Source of the DNA: Serratia ficaria
Lineage (GTDB): Bacteria > Pseudomonadota > Gammaproteobacteria > Enterobacterales > Enterobacteriaceae
Direction of reading: 5' to 3'
NCBI RefSeq assembly: GCF_900187015.1
Contig: NZ_LT906479.1
Coordinates: forward strand, 4,588,001-4,652,000
Length of the DNA: 64,000 bases
In this document: positions 1-14,920 of the stretch, one piece after another
Position numbering within the stretch: the first letter of the stretch is position 1
Layout: every line of letters begins with the position of its first letter
The notes under the pieces: model-generated
Told to the model about the DNA's origin: nothing
What the model saw: only the letters and a program-made list of their open reading frames with translations
Databases searched by the model: none
Program-made: the position numbers and the translations under genes

Positions 1-35
1 CGTTGTTTCCCCACCAGGACGATTAAGGAACCGAG

Positions 36-611
36 ATGAAGCTAAAAGCCACATTTGCAGTGCTGTGCAGCGCCCTGCTGTTACAAGGCTGTATCGCCGG
101 CGTCGTCGTCGGCAGCGCGGCCGTCGCCACTAAAACCGCCACCGATCCGCGCAGCGTAGGCACCCAGGTGGACGACGGCACATTGGAAGCCCGGGTAGAA
201 AACGCCCTGAGCAAAGATCAACAGCTGAAGAAAGACACCCGGGTGGTCGCGACCGCCTATCAGGGTAAAGTGTTGCTGACCGGCCAGTCGCCGAGCGCCG
301 ACCTCACCGCCCGCGCCAAACAGATCGCCATGGGCGTGGAAGGCGCCACCGAAGTGTATAACGAGATCCGTCAGGGAACGCCGGTCAGCCTGAGCACCGC
401 CTCGTCCGATACCTGGATCACCACCAAGGTGCGTTCGCAGCTGCTCACCAGCGATACGGTGAAATCGTCCAACGTGAAGGTCACTACCGAGAACGGCGAG
501 GTGTTCCTGCTGGGCCTGGTGACCCAACAGGAAGGCCAGTCGGCCGCGCAGATCGCCAGCCAGGTCAGCGGCGTGAAGCACGTCACCACCGCCTTTACCT
601 ACGTGAAGTAA
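36..611 (+). CDS. dolP: BON-domain outer membrane lipoprotein DolP
   Basis: Outer-membrane lipoprotein (formerly YraP) that supports envelope integrity and BAM function in Enterobacterales. The 191-residue product starts with a lipoprotein signal peptide ending in LLQGC, so Cys19 would be the lipidated residue. Two BON domains follow, at about residues 45-115 and 120-190, with the typical V-N-E/G-V spacing. The ATG is preceded by an AGGA Shine-Dalgarno sequence about 5 bases upstream. In E. coli the gene follows diaA, which would lie just outside the window. It converges on mtgA across a GC-rich hairpin. Length and sequence are typical of the family. Confidence 0.95.
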   Translation: MKLKATFAVLCSALLLQGCIAGVVVGSAAVATKTATDPRSVGTQVDDGTLEARVENALSKDQQLKKDTRVVATAYQGKVLLTGQSPSADLTARAKQIAMGVEGATEVYNEIRQGTPVSLSTASSDTWITTKVRSQLLTSDTVKSSNVKVTTENGEVFLLGLVTQQEGQSAAQIASQVSGVKHVTTAFTYVK

Positions 612-617
612 TCGCCG

Positions 618-648
618 GGCCGGGGGCTGCGCCATGCCGCCCCCGGCC
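618..648. terminator. GC-rich hairpin between convergent dolP and mtgA
   Basis: A 10-bp perfect GC stem (618-627 with 639-648) lies between the two convergent stop codons. There is no clear U-tract on either strand, so it may be an inefficient or Rho-assisted bidirectional terminator. Confidence 0.5.
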
Positions 649-650
649 GG

Positions 651-1382
651 TTAATCCAGTTTGTTCTCGCGCAGAAATCCTTCCCCGCCCAGCTGACGCA
701 TCTGGCGCATAATCCACTGCTGCCGCTGGATCACATAGCCGGACGGCGCATCCGCCCGGAACCGGTGCGGGTTCGGCAATACCGCCGCCAGCAGCGCCGC
801 TTCAGAGGCGGTCAGGCGCTTGGCCGGCTTGTGGAAATAGCGCTGCGATGCCTCTTCCACGCCGAATACGCCGTCGCCTAACTCGACGATATTCAGATAC
901 ACCGTGAGAATGCGCCTTTTGGTCCACACCAGTTCGATGCCCGACGTCAACCCGGCCTCCAGCCCTTTGCGCAGCCAGCTGCGGCCGTCCCACAGGAACA
1001 GGTTCTTGGCGGTTTGCTGCGACAGCGTCGAGGCGCCGCGGATGCGCGTCGGCCGCCGCTCGTTGTGGCTGAACGCCTTTTCGATCGCCGCCAGGTCAAA
1101 ACCCCAGTGTTCGGGGAATTTTTGATCTTCCGCCGCCATCACCGCCAGCGCCATCTGCGGCGAGATGTCGCTCATCGGCACCCAGTCGGAGTGCGCGACA
1201 TAGCCGAAATCGCCGCTCAGCCAGGCGCCAATCTGCCGCTCCGCCATCACCGCGGAAAACGGCACCGGCAGAAACGCGAAGGCCAGTATGCCCAACAGCC
1301 ACAGGCCGATAAGCGCGATGACGCCGCGCTTCAGCCAAAACCAGGGGCGGGAAAGCAGCGACTTGCCGGCGGATTTTCTCAT
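651..1382 (-). CDS. mtgA: Monofunctional peptidoglycan glycosyltransferase MtgA
   Basis: Inner-membrane enzyme that polymerises lipid II into glycan strands without a transpeptidase domain. The 243-residue length matches the family. An N-terminal transmembrane segment lies at about residues 18-40. The GT51 motifs are visible in order: [14 protein letters not shown] with the catalytic Glu, [16 protein letters not shown], and a conserved stretch around [14 protein letters not shown]. The start overlaps the elbB stop by four bases, so the two genes are probably cotranscribed and translationally coupled. This elbB-mtgA order is also found in E. coli. Confidence 0.96.
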   Translation of the reverse strand: MRKSAGKSLLSRPWFWLKRGVIALIGLWLLGILAFAFLPVPFSAVMAERQIGAWLSGDFGYVAHSDWVPMSDISPQMALAVMAAEDQKFPEHWGFDLAAIEKAFSHNERRPTRIRGASTLSQQTAKNLFLWDGRSWLRKGLEAGLTSGIELVWTKRRILTVYLNIVELGDGVFGVEEASQRYFHKPAKRLTASEAALLAAVLPNPHRFRADAPSGYVIQRQQWIMRQMRQLGGEGFLRENKLD

Positions 1383-2032
1383 TCGGTCAGATCCAGCACG
1401 CGTGACACCAGTTTATCGATGCCGCCGGCCGCCTCGGCGATCGACTGCGCCAGCATATAAGCCGGCGTAGTCACCACCTTATGCTCGATATCCACCACGA
1501 TGTCGTCTACCGGGCAAATCACCGGCTCGCCCCCCATCGCGTCGATCACTTCACCCAGATCCGGATCGTTGCCGATGGTCAGCCGCACCTGGCGGTTCAG
1601 CAGCTTCGGCAGCAGCGCCGGAGCGATGCACATAAAACCAATTGGTTTATTCGCCTTATGCATTTGCTGCGTCAGCCTAGCCAAATCTTCATCAACCTGA
1701 CATTCGGCGCCGGCGGCGGCGAAGTTGCTGAGGTTCTTGGCCGCGCCAAAGCCGCCGGGAACGATCAGCGCGTCCAGCTGCGCGGCGTCGGCCTGCGCAA
1801 GCGGTTGAACCTGCCCTCTGGCGAGGCGAGCGGACTCTACCAGCACGTTGCGTCGCTCCGGCATTTCATCGCCGGATAAGTGATTAATAACATGAAGTTG
1901 GGGCTTATCCGGCGCAAAACACACCGCTTGGGCGCCGGCGCGATCCAGCGCCAGCAGCGTCAGCACCGCTTCATGGATCTCCGCGCCGTCATAAACCCCG
2001 CAGCCGCTGAGCACCACACCTACCTTTTTCAT
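1379..2032 (-). CDS. elbB: Glyoxalase / DJ-1-PfpI superfamily protein ElbB
   Basis: DJ-1/PfpI-fold protein with weak glyoxalase activity, historically linked to isoprenoid biosynthesis. The start is set at the ATG at 2032, giving 217 residues that begin [16 protein letters not shown], as in E. coli. A longer reading from 2083 adds 17 residues with no family support. The nucleophile-elbow cysteine lies in [11 protein letters not shown], and the [13 protein letters not shown] segment is conserved. It lies upstream of mtgA in the same operon and is separated from arcB by the arcZ sRNA gene. The physiological role in this organism cannot be told from sequence. Confidence 0.95.
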   Translation of the reverse strand: MKKVGVVLSGCGVYDGAEIHEAVLTLLALDRAGAQAVCFAPDKPQLHVINHLSGDEMPERRNVLVESARLARGQVQPLAQADAAQLDALIVPGGFGAAKNLSNFAAAGAECQVDEDLARLTQQMHKANKPIGFMCIAPALLPKLLNRQVRLTIGNDPDLGEVIDAMGGEPVICPVDDIVVDIEHKVVTTPAYMLAQSIAEAAGGIDKLVSRVLDLTE

Positions 2033-2165
2033 CGTTCTGACTCCCGTTGCTACTGTCAACCGGTTAGTGCTCGGAGTTGACAAACACTAATCTACATCAC
2101 ACATTTTAATGAATCTTCTAACAAGAGCGCTTACATTTGCTATGTTGTTGGCTGTATGATGTTTA

Positions 2166-2280
2166 GGAATTATCTACAACCTGCTCGATCAGAACACTGA
2201 AACCAATACGCAGGTTCACAATTTCCCTGGTGTTGGCGCAATATTCGCGCACCCCGGCTTAGGTCGGGGTCATTTTTTTT
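2166..2280 (+). ncRNA. arcZ: Hfq-dependent small RNA ArcZ
   Basis: ArcZ activates rpoS translation and represses motility and stress genes with Hfq. The stretch at 2221-2280 (atttccctggtgttggcgca, then a cgcgcaccccgg hairpin and an 8-T run at 2273-2280) matches the conserved, RNase E-processed 3' half of E. coli ArcZ almost base for base. The position between elbB and arcB, antisense to arcB's end, is also the same. The 5' half differs from E. coli. A plausible promoter is TTACAT (2131-2136), an 18-base spacer and TATGAT (2155-2160), which would put the start near 2166. The terminator overlaps the arcB stop codon at 2270-2272. The 5' end is approximate. Confidence 0.92.
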
Positions 2281-4609
2281 CAGCGTTCTCCACCCATGCA
2301 CGCAAGACCTGCACGTCGTTACGCCATTCCTGCTTCAGCTCGTCCACCCAGTCCTGCACGTTATCCCACCAGGCCGGCAACGTCGGCGTCTGGATCTGCT
2401 GCGCCAACTGCTGCAGATGGCGCAGGCCGACCGAGCCGGCGGCGCCCTTGATCTTGTGCCCTTCCTCGGTGATGCCCTTCTGATCGCGCGCCGTCATGTT
2501 GGACTCCAGCACCGCCAAATAACCCGGCATCATCTGCTCGAACATCTCCAGGCTCTGGTGGATCAGCTGCGGCCCGACCAAATCCATATACTGTTCCAGC
2601 ATTGCGGTATCGAGTAACGACTCATTAATCTGCATCGCCTTGTGCTCCGTTTTCTTTGAAGTATGAGAAGGTTGATGATCCCAATAGTGTTTGATAACCC
2701 GGGTCAGCGCCGGCACCGACAGCGGCTTGCTCAGCACGTCGTCCATGCCCGCATCGAGGTATTCCTTTTTGTCTTTCAGGACGTTGGCGGTCAACGCCAC
2801 CAGCGGCGGCAGCGCCTGCCCGGCATAGCGTTCGCGCAGCGCCCGGGCGATGTCCAGCCCGGTCATGTCCGGCAGCTGAATGTCCAGCAGCACCAGGTCG
2901 AACTCGTCCGGATCGAACATCGCCAGCGCGTCGTGGCCGTTCATCGCCACCTCCACGCTGTTGCCCAGCTTCTCCAGCACCGAGCGCGCCACGATCACGT
3001 TCAGTTCGATGTCTTCCACCAGCAGGATATGCAGCGCCGGCAACGGCAGCTCCTCCTCCGTCTGCACCTCGCTGACGGCCTCCTGCACCGCCGGCGCCTT
3101 GATGGTCAGCGTGAAGCAGGATCCCTGCCCCTGCACGCTGTGGACGCTGATGTCGCCGCCCATGCTCTGCGCCAGCCGTTTGGACACCGCCAGCCCGATG
3201 CCGGTGCCGGTCGCCGGGCGGCCGCCGTGCTGATCCTTCACCTGATAATACATGGCGAAAATCTTGTCCTGCTCGTCCTGCGGAATGCCCATGCCCGAGT
3301 CTTCCACCTCGAACACCAGCTTCTCCTGCGCTTCGCGCCGCACCCGCACCAGGATCTGCCCCTGCTGGGTGAACTTCACCGCGTTGCCGATCAGATTCCA
3401 CAGGATCTGCCGCAGGCGCGTGCCGTCGGTGATGATCTGCTGCGGCAGCGGCAGCTGCGGCTCCAGAACGAACTGCAGCCCTTTCGGCTGCGCCAGCAGG
3501 CCGGAGAGGTTTTCCAGGTCCGCCAGGAAGCCGGTGAAATCCACCGGCTGGTTATCCAGCTGCACCTTGCGCCGCTCGAGCTTGTCCATTTCGATAATGT
3601 CGTTGAAGATGTTGCCGAGGGTGATGGCGCTGACGTGGATGGTTTTCAGGTATTTCAGCTGTTCGTCGTTCAGTTCGGTATCGAGCAGGATGCGGCTGAG
3701 GCCAACGATGCCGTTAAGCGGCGTACGCAGCTCGTGGCTGATCGTTGAGATGAAGGTGGTCTTGTCCCTGCTGGCGTTCTCCAGCGCGTCCTGGTAGCGC
3801 TTACGCTCGGTTATATCGCGCCCGAAGCCCATCAGCCCGTGACGCTTGCCCACCCGATCATAAAACGGCACTTTGCGCAGTTCGAAACAGGCCTTGCGGC
3901 CGTCCGGATACACCAGCCATTGCTCGTAGGTCAGCGAGACGTTGTGGCGGAACACTTTTTCGTCGGTCTCGATCACCTTCTCGGCGATCTCCTGGCCGTA
4001 GACGTCGTACGGCGTCAGGCCGATCAGCTGCTTTTCGCTTTTGCCGGTCAGCAGCTCCATCGCCCGGTTGCAGCCGGAAAATTCTTTGTCTTCGTTGCGG
4101 TAATACACCAGGTCGGGCGAGGCGTCGAGGAAGGAACGCAGCAGCGCCGACTGTTGGCCCAGCTCGATTTGCGCCAGCTCGCGCTGTTCCATTTCTTCCG
4201 TCAGCTTTTCCATCACCTGCAGACGCTCTTCTTCCGCTTTGATGCGGTCGGCGATCTCCTGGTTCAGTTGGCTGATGTTGTTCTTGAGCTGCTGGTTCAA
4301 TTCCAGGTCGCGGTGGCGCATCTCTTCCAGCTTGTCCACCAGCCGCGCCAGCCGCTGGCGCGATTCCTCCAGCTGTTCGACCACCACCGACAGAAAGTAA
4401 ACCGCCCAGGGGGTGATCAGCAGGCCGAAGAAGATCGAGCGCACCACGTCGATGCTTTCCACTTCGCCGCGCAGCAGCATGGTCACCGCCATCTGCACCA
4501 CCATCGCCAGCACCACCAGCGCCGAAGCCAGCAGCAGCGAGAAACGCACCAGCCCCAGTTTCACCATTAGATCAACGTAATACTGGGCCAATACCCGGAT
4601 TTGCTTCAT
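2270..4609 (-). CDS. arcB: Aerobic respiration control hybrid sensor kinase ArcB
   Basis: Tripartite membrane sensor kinase that responds to quinone redox state and phosphorylates ArcA under low oxygen. The start at 4609 gives 779 residues beginning MKQIRVLAQYY; the longer reading from 4630 adds seven unsupported residues. Domains: two transmembrane segments (about 22-47 and 57-77), a leucine-rich coiled coil (about 78-150), a PAS domain (about 155-270) with redox cysteines Cys180 and Cys241, a HisKA domain with His292 in SHELRTP, an ATPase domain, a receiver domain with Asp576 in LVLLDIQLP, and an HPt domain with His718 in EEGHKIKG. All phosphorelay residues are present. Its 3' end is overlapped on the opposite strand by the arcZ terminator. 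Confidence 0.98.
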   Translation of the reverse strand: MKQIRVLAQYYVDLMVKLGLVRFSLLLASALVVLAMVVQMAVTMLLRGEVESIDVVRSIFFGLLITPWAVYFLSVVVEQLEESRQRLARLVDKLEEMRHRDLELNQQLKNNISQLNQEIADRIKAEEERLQVMEKLTEEMEQRELAQIELGQQSALLRSFLDASPDLVYYRNEDKEFSGCNRAMELLTGKSEKQLIGLTPYDVYGQEIAEKVIETDEKVFRHNVSLTYEQWLVYPDGRKACFELRKVPFYDRVGKRHGLMGFGRDITERKRYQDALENASRDKTTFISTISHELRTPLNGIVGLSRILLDTELNDEQLKYLKTIHVSAITLGNIFNDIIEMDKLERRKVQLDNQPVDFTGFLADLENLSGLLAQPKGLQFVLEPQLPLPQQIITDGTRLRQILWNLIGNAVKFTQQGQILVRVRREAQEKLVFEVEDSGMGIPQDEQDKIFAMYYQVKDQHGGRPATGTGIGLAVSKRLAQSMGGDISVHSVQGQGSCFTLTIKAPAVQEAVSEVQTEEELPLPALHILLVEDIELNVIVARSVLEKLGNSVEVAMNGHDALAMFDPDEFDLVLLDIQLPDMTGLDIARALRERYAGQALPPLVALTANVLKDKKEYLDAGMDDVLSKPLSVPALTRVIKHYWDHQPSHTSKKTEHKAMQINESLLDTAMLEQYMDLVGPQLIHQSLEMFEQMMPGYLAVLESNMTARDQKGITEEGHKIKGAAGSVGLRHLQQLAQQIQTPTLPAWWDNVQDWVDELKQEWRNDVQVLRAWVENAEKK

Positions 4610-4713
4610 AGCGGCTCCCATCAGACACAATCTTTTGAATCATACCGTAAAACACCGGTGAGATAAGGCGGCAAACGTCGAAGTGTGGCAAAGATTGCAA
4701 ATCAACGCGGGGT

Positions 4714-5041
4714 TCAGGGCCGATAACGCCACTTTTCATCCAGCGCGCTGCCCTGCCCGCCATGCTGCTGCAGGTAGCCGCCCACCGCCTGCATGCCGTT
4801 CCAGCGGCTCTCGCACCATAATGGTGCCAACGGCGTCGACCGGCGGGCCTGCTGGGCGGCCTGCCGGTAACAGGAGAAATTATGGCCGCGATTGATGCGG
4901 TTCAGCGTTTTATCGTGCGCCGTCTGCAGCCCCAGCCACGCCTCATATCCCTGTCGGCTGCAGGCTGGGCTTATGGATCTTTTCACCATGGCGGCGCTGG
5001 AAATCGGCGCCAAACATATTGACTAATTGCGGCAACGGCAT
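4714..5041 (-). pseudogene. yhcC: Decayed yhcC (TIGR01212-type radical SAM protein)
   Basis: Three collapsed pieces of YhcC are joined by deletions. From the ATG at 5041, codons 1-24 read like the YhcC N terminus (LVNMFGADFQRRHGEKIHK). The frame then runs into a stop, and all sequence for the CxxxCxxC cluster motif is missing. In a different frame follow GLQTAHDKTLNRINRGHNFS, a central YhcC signature, and then LAPLWCESRWNGM with QGSAL near the C terminus. An intact homologue is about 300 residues, so roughly 200 codons are gone. The position between arcB and divergent gltB is the normal yhcC locus of E. coli. This comparison is from memory of the family, but the motif matches are long. Confidence 0.85.
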
Positions 5042-5735
5042 AATCTTGGCGTTTCTCTGCGTTCAAAGCCCGTGATGCTAATAAGAAACGGCTTTTCCCG
5101 CGATGACGGAGATCAACGCTTTCCCCGCAAGGCGCCGCCAGGCATAACTATTCATTATAAATGCAAATAAAATCACCAAGGCCACGATGAATTTTTCTAA
5201 TTCTCGCGCAACCGTTAACGCCGGTATGACAATACGATTAAAAATAGTTACAAACATCAACAAACTTATATTTAATAGAATAAAACTCTGGCATTCCCAC
5301 CCGCACTAGCATGGTGCAGAGATTCAACGGTTGCACTATAGTGAGACAGCTCACATTTTTTCCGGGCCCGACGCATCTCGCCGCAAGCGTAAATTCGCGT
5401 AAAAAACATTAATTATCAAATAAATAAGTCGAATTAATTCAATAAAAATCTATCTTAAGCCTATATTTGACCTGCGTATTCTTTCTCGCTAAGTTGGAAG
5501 TCCGCTGGAAGCTTTCTGGACGGGCAAACGTCTCGTCATATTTATGCAGTAATTTAAGACTCCCTCTTAAAACAAGTCATATACCACTTGTGAGAACCGT
5601 CACGAGAGGCCATTAACGGAGGGCGGAAAAGCAGATTGGCGGGGTTAACTTGCTGATTGGACTTCTGCCTGAAGTTGGGAAGCCCCCTCGCAGTAGGTTG
5701 TGAGAGTCACGCAGAGCCTGGGGAGGTTCACTGAT
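5042..5735. other. AT-rich divergent region and gltB leader
   Basis: About 690 bases lie between the yhcC remnant and the gltB start. The part from 5150 to 5470 is clearly more AT-rich than the flanks and holds no convincing gene. On the plus strand, TTGACC (5467-5472) and TAAGTT (5490-5495), 17 bases apart, form a possible gltB promoter. It would give a leader of about 230 bases. In E. coli this operon is controlled by Lrp and has a long leader; no binding site could be proved by eye here. Confidence 0.4.
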
Positions 5736-11629
<5,894 letters not shown>

Positions 11630-11646
11630 TCGCCGCTCTCCTGCCT

Positions 11647-11678
11647 CAGAGGCCCGGTTCGCCGGGCCTCTGCCTTTT
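11647..11678 (+). terminator. Intrinsic terminator of gltBD
   Basis: An 11-bp perfect stem (11647-11657 with 11662-11672), a four-base loop and a pyrimidine-rich tail containing TTTT directly follow the gltD stop. Confidence 0.85.
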
Positions 11679-11797
11679 CCGCCCCGCCACGCCTGGTAAC
11701 AACCTCTCCCGCCATAACCCACTCGACGCGCTATAGTATTCAGTTAGCATCATTCGGCGGCGCGGCGGCGCCTGACATCTTGATAAGGATAGCTAAC

Positions 11798-12277
11798 ATG
11801 AAATGCTCCGTTTCCTTGCTGGCCGGCACCTTGCTGGCCGTCAGCTTCAGTTCCTCGGCCATGGCGCCGGATGCGCAGGAGGTCGGCTACAACATCGAGG
11901 CGCGCGGCGCCGCGCCGGTGGTGGCGCAATTGGCCAAGGCGGGCCAGCTGCACGCGGTGGAAGACAGCATCAGGCTGGGCGACGACGGCTGGATTGCGCT
12001 GGCGCCCAAGCTGGCCAACGGCGGCAACGCCGGCTTCACCAGCGGCATCAAATCGGCCCTGTCTTCGGCGCTGGTCTACAACCCGGCGGCGGTGCTGCAC
12101 GCGCTCAACCAGGGCAACAACCTGCCAATCAATGACATTTGCACCGCGCCGCCCGAAGTCCAGGGCGATACCGCCATCACCAGCTTCAGGCAACGCGCCA
12201 CGCATGCGCTCTCGACCGTGCGCGTCGGCGATCTCGGCGCCCCGCGCGATGCCTGCATGGCGGCGTTGAAGGGCTGA
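11798..12277 (+). CDS. Small secreted protein of unknown function
   Basis: I do not recognise this 159-residue protein. The ATG at 11798 has an AAGGAT ribosome-binding site; an upstream in-frame ATG at 11780 has none. The first 23 residues form a classic signal peptide ending in SSSAMA. The mature part is about 136 residues, alanine- and glycine-rich, with cysteines in NDICTAP and RDACMAAL that could pair in the periplasm. No enzyme motif is seen. It is monocistronic, between the gltBD terminator and a strong bidirectional terminator. It occupies the place of gltF in E. coli but shows no resemblance to it that I can detect. Confidence 0.75.
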   Translation: MKCSVSLLAGTLLAVSFSSSAMAPDAQEVGYNIEARGAAPVVAQLAKAGQLHAVEDSIRLGDDGWIALAPKLANGGNAGFTSGIKSALSSALVYNPAAVLHALNQGNNLPINDICTAPPEVQGDTAITSFRQRATHALSTVRVGDLGAPRDACMAALKG

Positions 12278-12296
12278 TTAGCAAATGGCAGGCAAT

Positions 12297-12325
12297 AAAA
12301 AAGGTACCGCATGCGGTACCTTTTT
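12297..12325. terminator. Bidirectional terminator
   Basis: A perfect palindrome with a ggtaccgc/gcggtacc core flanked by A and T runs. It can terminate both the secreted-protein gene at 11798 and the convergent sspAB operon. Confidence 0.9.
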
Positions 12326-12342
12326 CGTTTGCTGCGGCAGCG

Positions 12343-12840
12343 TTATTTCACGACGCGCAACGCCGGGCGCCCCCCGCGCGGCGGCTGTGGCGGCTCGTCA
12401 TCCGGATCCTGGTCGTCGCTGACGTCCGGGCGGTCGCCGTCAATCACCGACATCAGGCTTTCGGAAGGGATGGTTTCGCTGTCCAACCCCTCGAAGGTGC
12501 CCTCGGCCTCATAGGCGGCTTCCGGTTCGAACATGGTGCCTGCGCCGTTCTCGCGCGCGTAAATCGCCAGCACGGCGGCCATCGGCACCGAAACCTGACG
12601 CGGCACGCCGCCGAAGCGCGCGTTGAAATGCACGTCTTCGTTGCCCAGCTCCAGATTGCCGACCGCGCGCGGCGCGATGTTCAGCACGATCTGGCCGTCG
12701 CGGGCGAACTCCATCGGCACCTGCACGTCGGGACGCGTGACGTCCACCACCAGATGCGGCGTCAGCTGGTTATCAAGCAGCCAGTCATAGAAGGCCCGCA
12801 GCAGGTACGGACGGCGCGGAGTCATCTGAGACATGTCCAT
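12343..12840 (-). CDS. sspB: ClpXP adaptor (stringent starvation protein B) SspB
   Basis: Adaptor that tethers ssrA-tagged proteins to ClpXP for degradation. The start at 12840 (MDMSQMTPRRPYLLRAFYDW) gives 165 residues and matches the E. coli N terminus; longer readings overlap sspA out of frame. The substrate-binding domain spans about residues 5-110 (VNLIAPRAVGNLEL-like core and FGGVPRQVSVP). A flexible acidic linker follows, then the C-terminal ClpX-binding tail GGRPALRVVK, which is fully conserved. The start lies five bases after the sspA stop, so translation is probably coupled. Confidence 0.97.
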   Translation of the reverse strand: MDMSQMTPRRPYLLRAFYDWLLDNQLTPHLVVDVTRPDVQVPMEFARDGQIVLNIAPRAVGNLELGNEDVHFNARFGGVPRQVSVPMAAVLAIYARENGAGTMFEPEAAYEAEGTFEGLDSETIPSESLMSVIDGDRPDVSDDQDPDDEPPQPPRGGRPALRVVK

Positions 12841-12845
12841 AACGC

Positions 12846-13487
12846 TTAGCCCCGGGTCTGCAGGCGCATTTCGCGCTCGGCTTCGGTCAGGGAGGCCAGG
12901 AACGCGTCGCGTTCGAATACGCGGGTCATGTAGCCTTTCAGCTCCTTGGAGCCCGCGCCGCTCAGCTCGATGCCCAGCTGCGGCAAACGCCACAGCAGCG
13001 GCGCCAGGTAGCAATCCACCAGGCTGAACTCTTCGCTCATGAAGTACGGCGTCTGGCCGAAGATCGGCGCGATCGCCAACAGCTCTTCACGCAGCTGACG
13101 GCGGGCGGATTCCGCTTCCTGGCCGCTGCTCTGCTCGATTTTGTACATCAGCGAGTACCAGTTTTTCTCGATACGCAGCATCATCAGGCGGCTTTCACCG
13201 CGCGCGACCGGGTAAACCGGCATCAGCGGCGGATGCGGGAAACGCTCATCAAGGTATTCCATGATGATGCGGGATTCATACAGGGTCAGCTCGCGATCGA
13301 CCAGCGTAGGCACCGTTTGGTAAGGATTGAGGTCAATCAGATCCTGCGGCAGGTTATCCAGCTCGACCTGCTCAATCTCGACGCTGACACCTTTCTCCGC
13401 CAGTACGATGCGTACTTGATGGCTAAAAATGTCGGTCGGGCCAGAAAACAGCGTCATTACCGAACGTTTGTTGGCAGCGACAGCCAT
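12846..13487 (-). CDS. sspA: Stringent starvation protein A SspA
   Basis: GST-fold protein that binds RNA polymerase and helps the stationary-phase and acid response, including lowering H-NS levels in E. coli. The ATG at 13487 (MAVAANKRSVMTLFSGPTD) has a GGAGG site and gives 213 residues. The 30-residue upstream extension is not supported. The N-terminal thioredoxin-like domain spans about residues 10-85 and the helical GST C domain about 90-205, with the conserved surface stretch around RFPHPPLMPVYPVARG. It is the first gene of sspAB, downstream of rplM-rpsI as in E. coli. Confidence 0.97.
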   Translation of the reverse strand: MAVAANKRSVMTLFSGPTDIFSHQVRIVLAEKGVSVEIEQVELDNLPQDLIDLNPYQTVPTLVDRELTLYESRIIMEYLDERFPHPPLMPVYPVARGESRLMMLRIEKNWYSLMYKIEQSSGQEAESARRQLREELLAIAPIFGQTPYFMSEEFSLVDCYLAPLLWRLPQLGIELSGAGSKELKGYMTRVFERDAFLASLTEAEREMRLQTRG

Positions 13488-13819
13488 GAAAACCTCCAAG
13501 TTATCTAGAAAATACTGCGAATAGCCAACTGACAGGCTGCTATCCTGAATGATCTTGCCGCGGCCGGCAGCTCGCAATCAACCTGGGTCATAAAAACCGG
13601 CCTGGAAGGTAAACTGACGACAACTGCACGGCGAACAGGCGCAAAAGTGGATGATAGTTTACCAGATTTTGCTTGTTTTGTGGGGATCCTGCGGCGATTT
13701 CATGTTGAATTGTCTGATATGCCACAGATTTTAGTGGAGACGCGCGGATTTTGAGGCATAAAAAAACCCGGTGAAGCACCGGGTTTTTTGCGTAAATCGC
13801 ACTGCCGAAGCAGTAGAAA
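13488..13819. other. Intergenic region between rpsI and sspA
   Basis: About 330 bases with no gene. It holds the rpsI terminator at 13760-13789 and, presumably, the sspA promoter in the moderately AT-rich part at 13600-13750. No regulatory site was identified with confidence. Confidence 0.5.
13760..13789. terminator. Intrinsic terminator after rplM-rpsI
   Basis: An aaaaaacccggtg / caccgggtttttt inverted repeat with T-runs on both strands lies 30 bases after the rpsI stop. Confidence 0.9.
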
Positions 13820-14722
<903 letters not shown>

Positions 14723-14920
14723 TCACACGACCATACAAGTCCAGCAAACCTACCCCTTCGAATAGCCATTGCCGGCACTATAAAGTTTTTGGGAAAAAAA
14801 ACTTTGTTGTAACGTGGGGTCGCAAGATTATAGAGAAGTCGCTCGCAAAGATCGAACGGTTTTTGAATGGAAAAGCAATTTATCGCCGGCAGCGCGTCAC
14901 CGGCGATCGCGCCGCGCCCC

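Noticed and set aside
5078..5263. A 61-residue frame with one hydrophobic stretch upstream of gltB, minus strand
   Set aside because: It starts with TTG without a ribosome-binding site in an AT-rich region. No family is recognised. It could be a remnant, but there is no support for a gene.
5700..5735. GTG start adding 12 residues to GltB
   Set aside because: The ATG at 5736 has a strong GGGGAGG site and gives the exact known propeptide and length.
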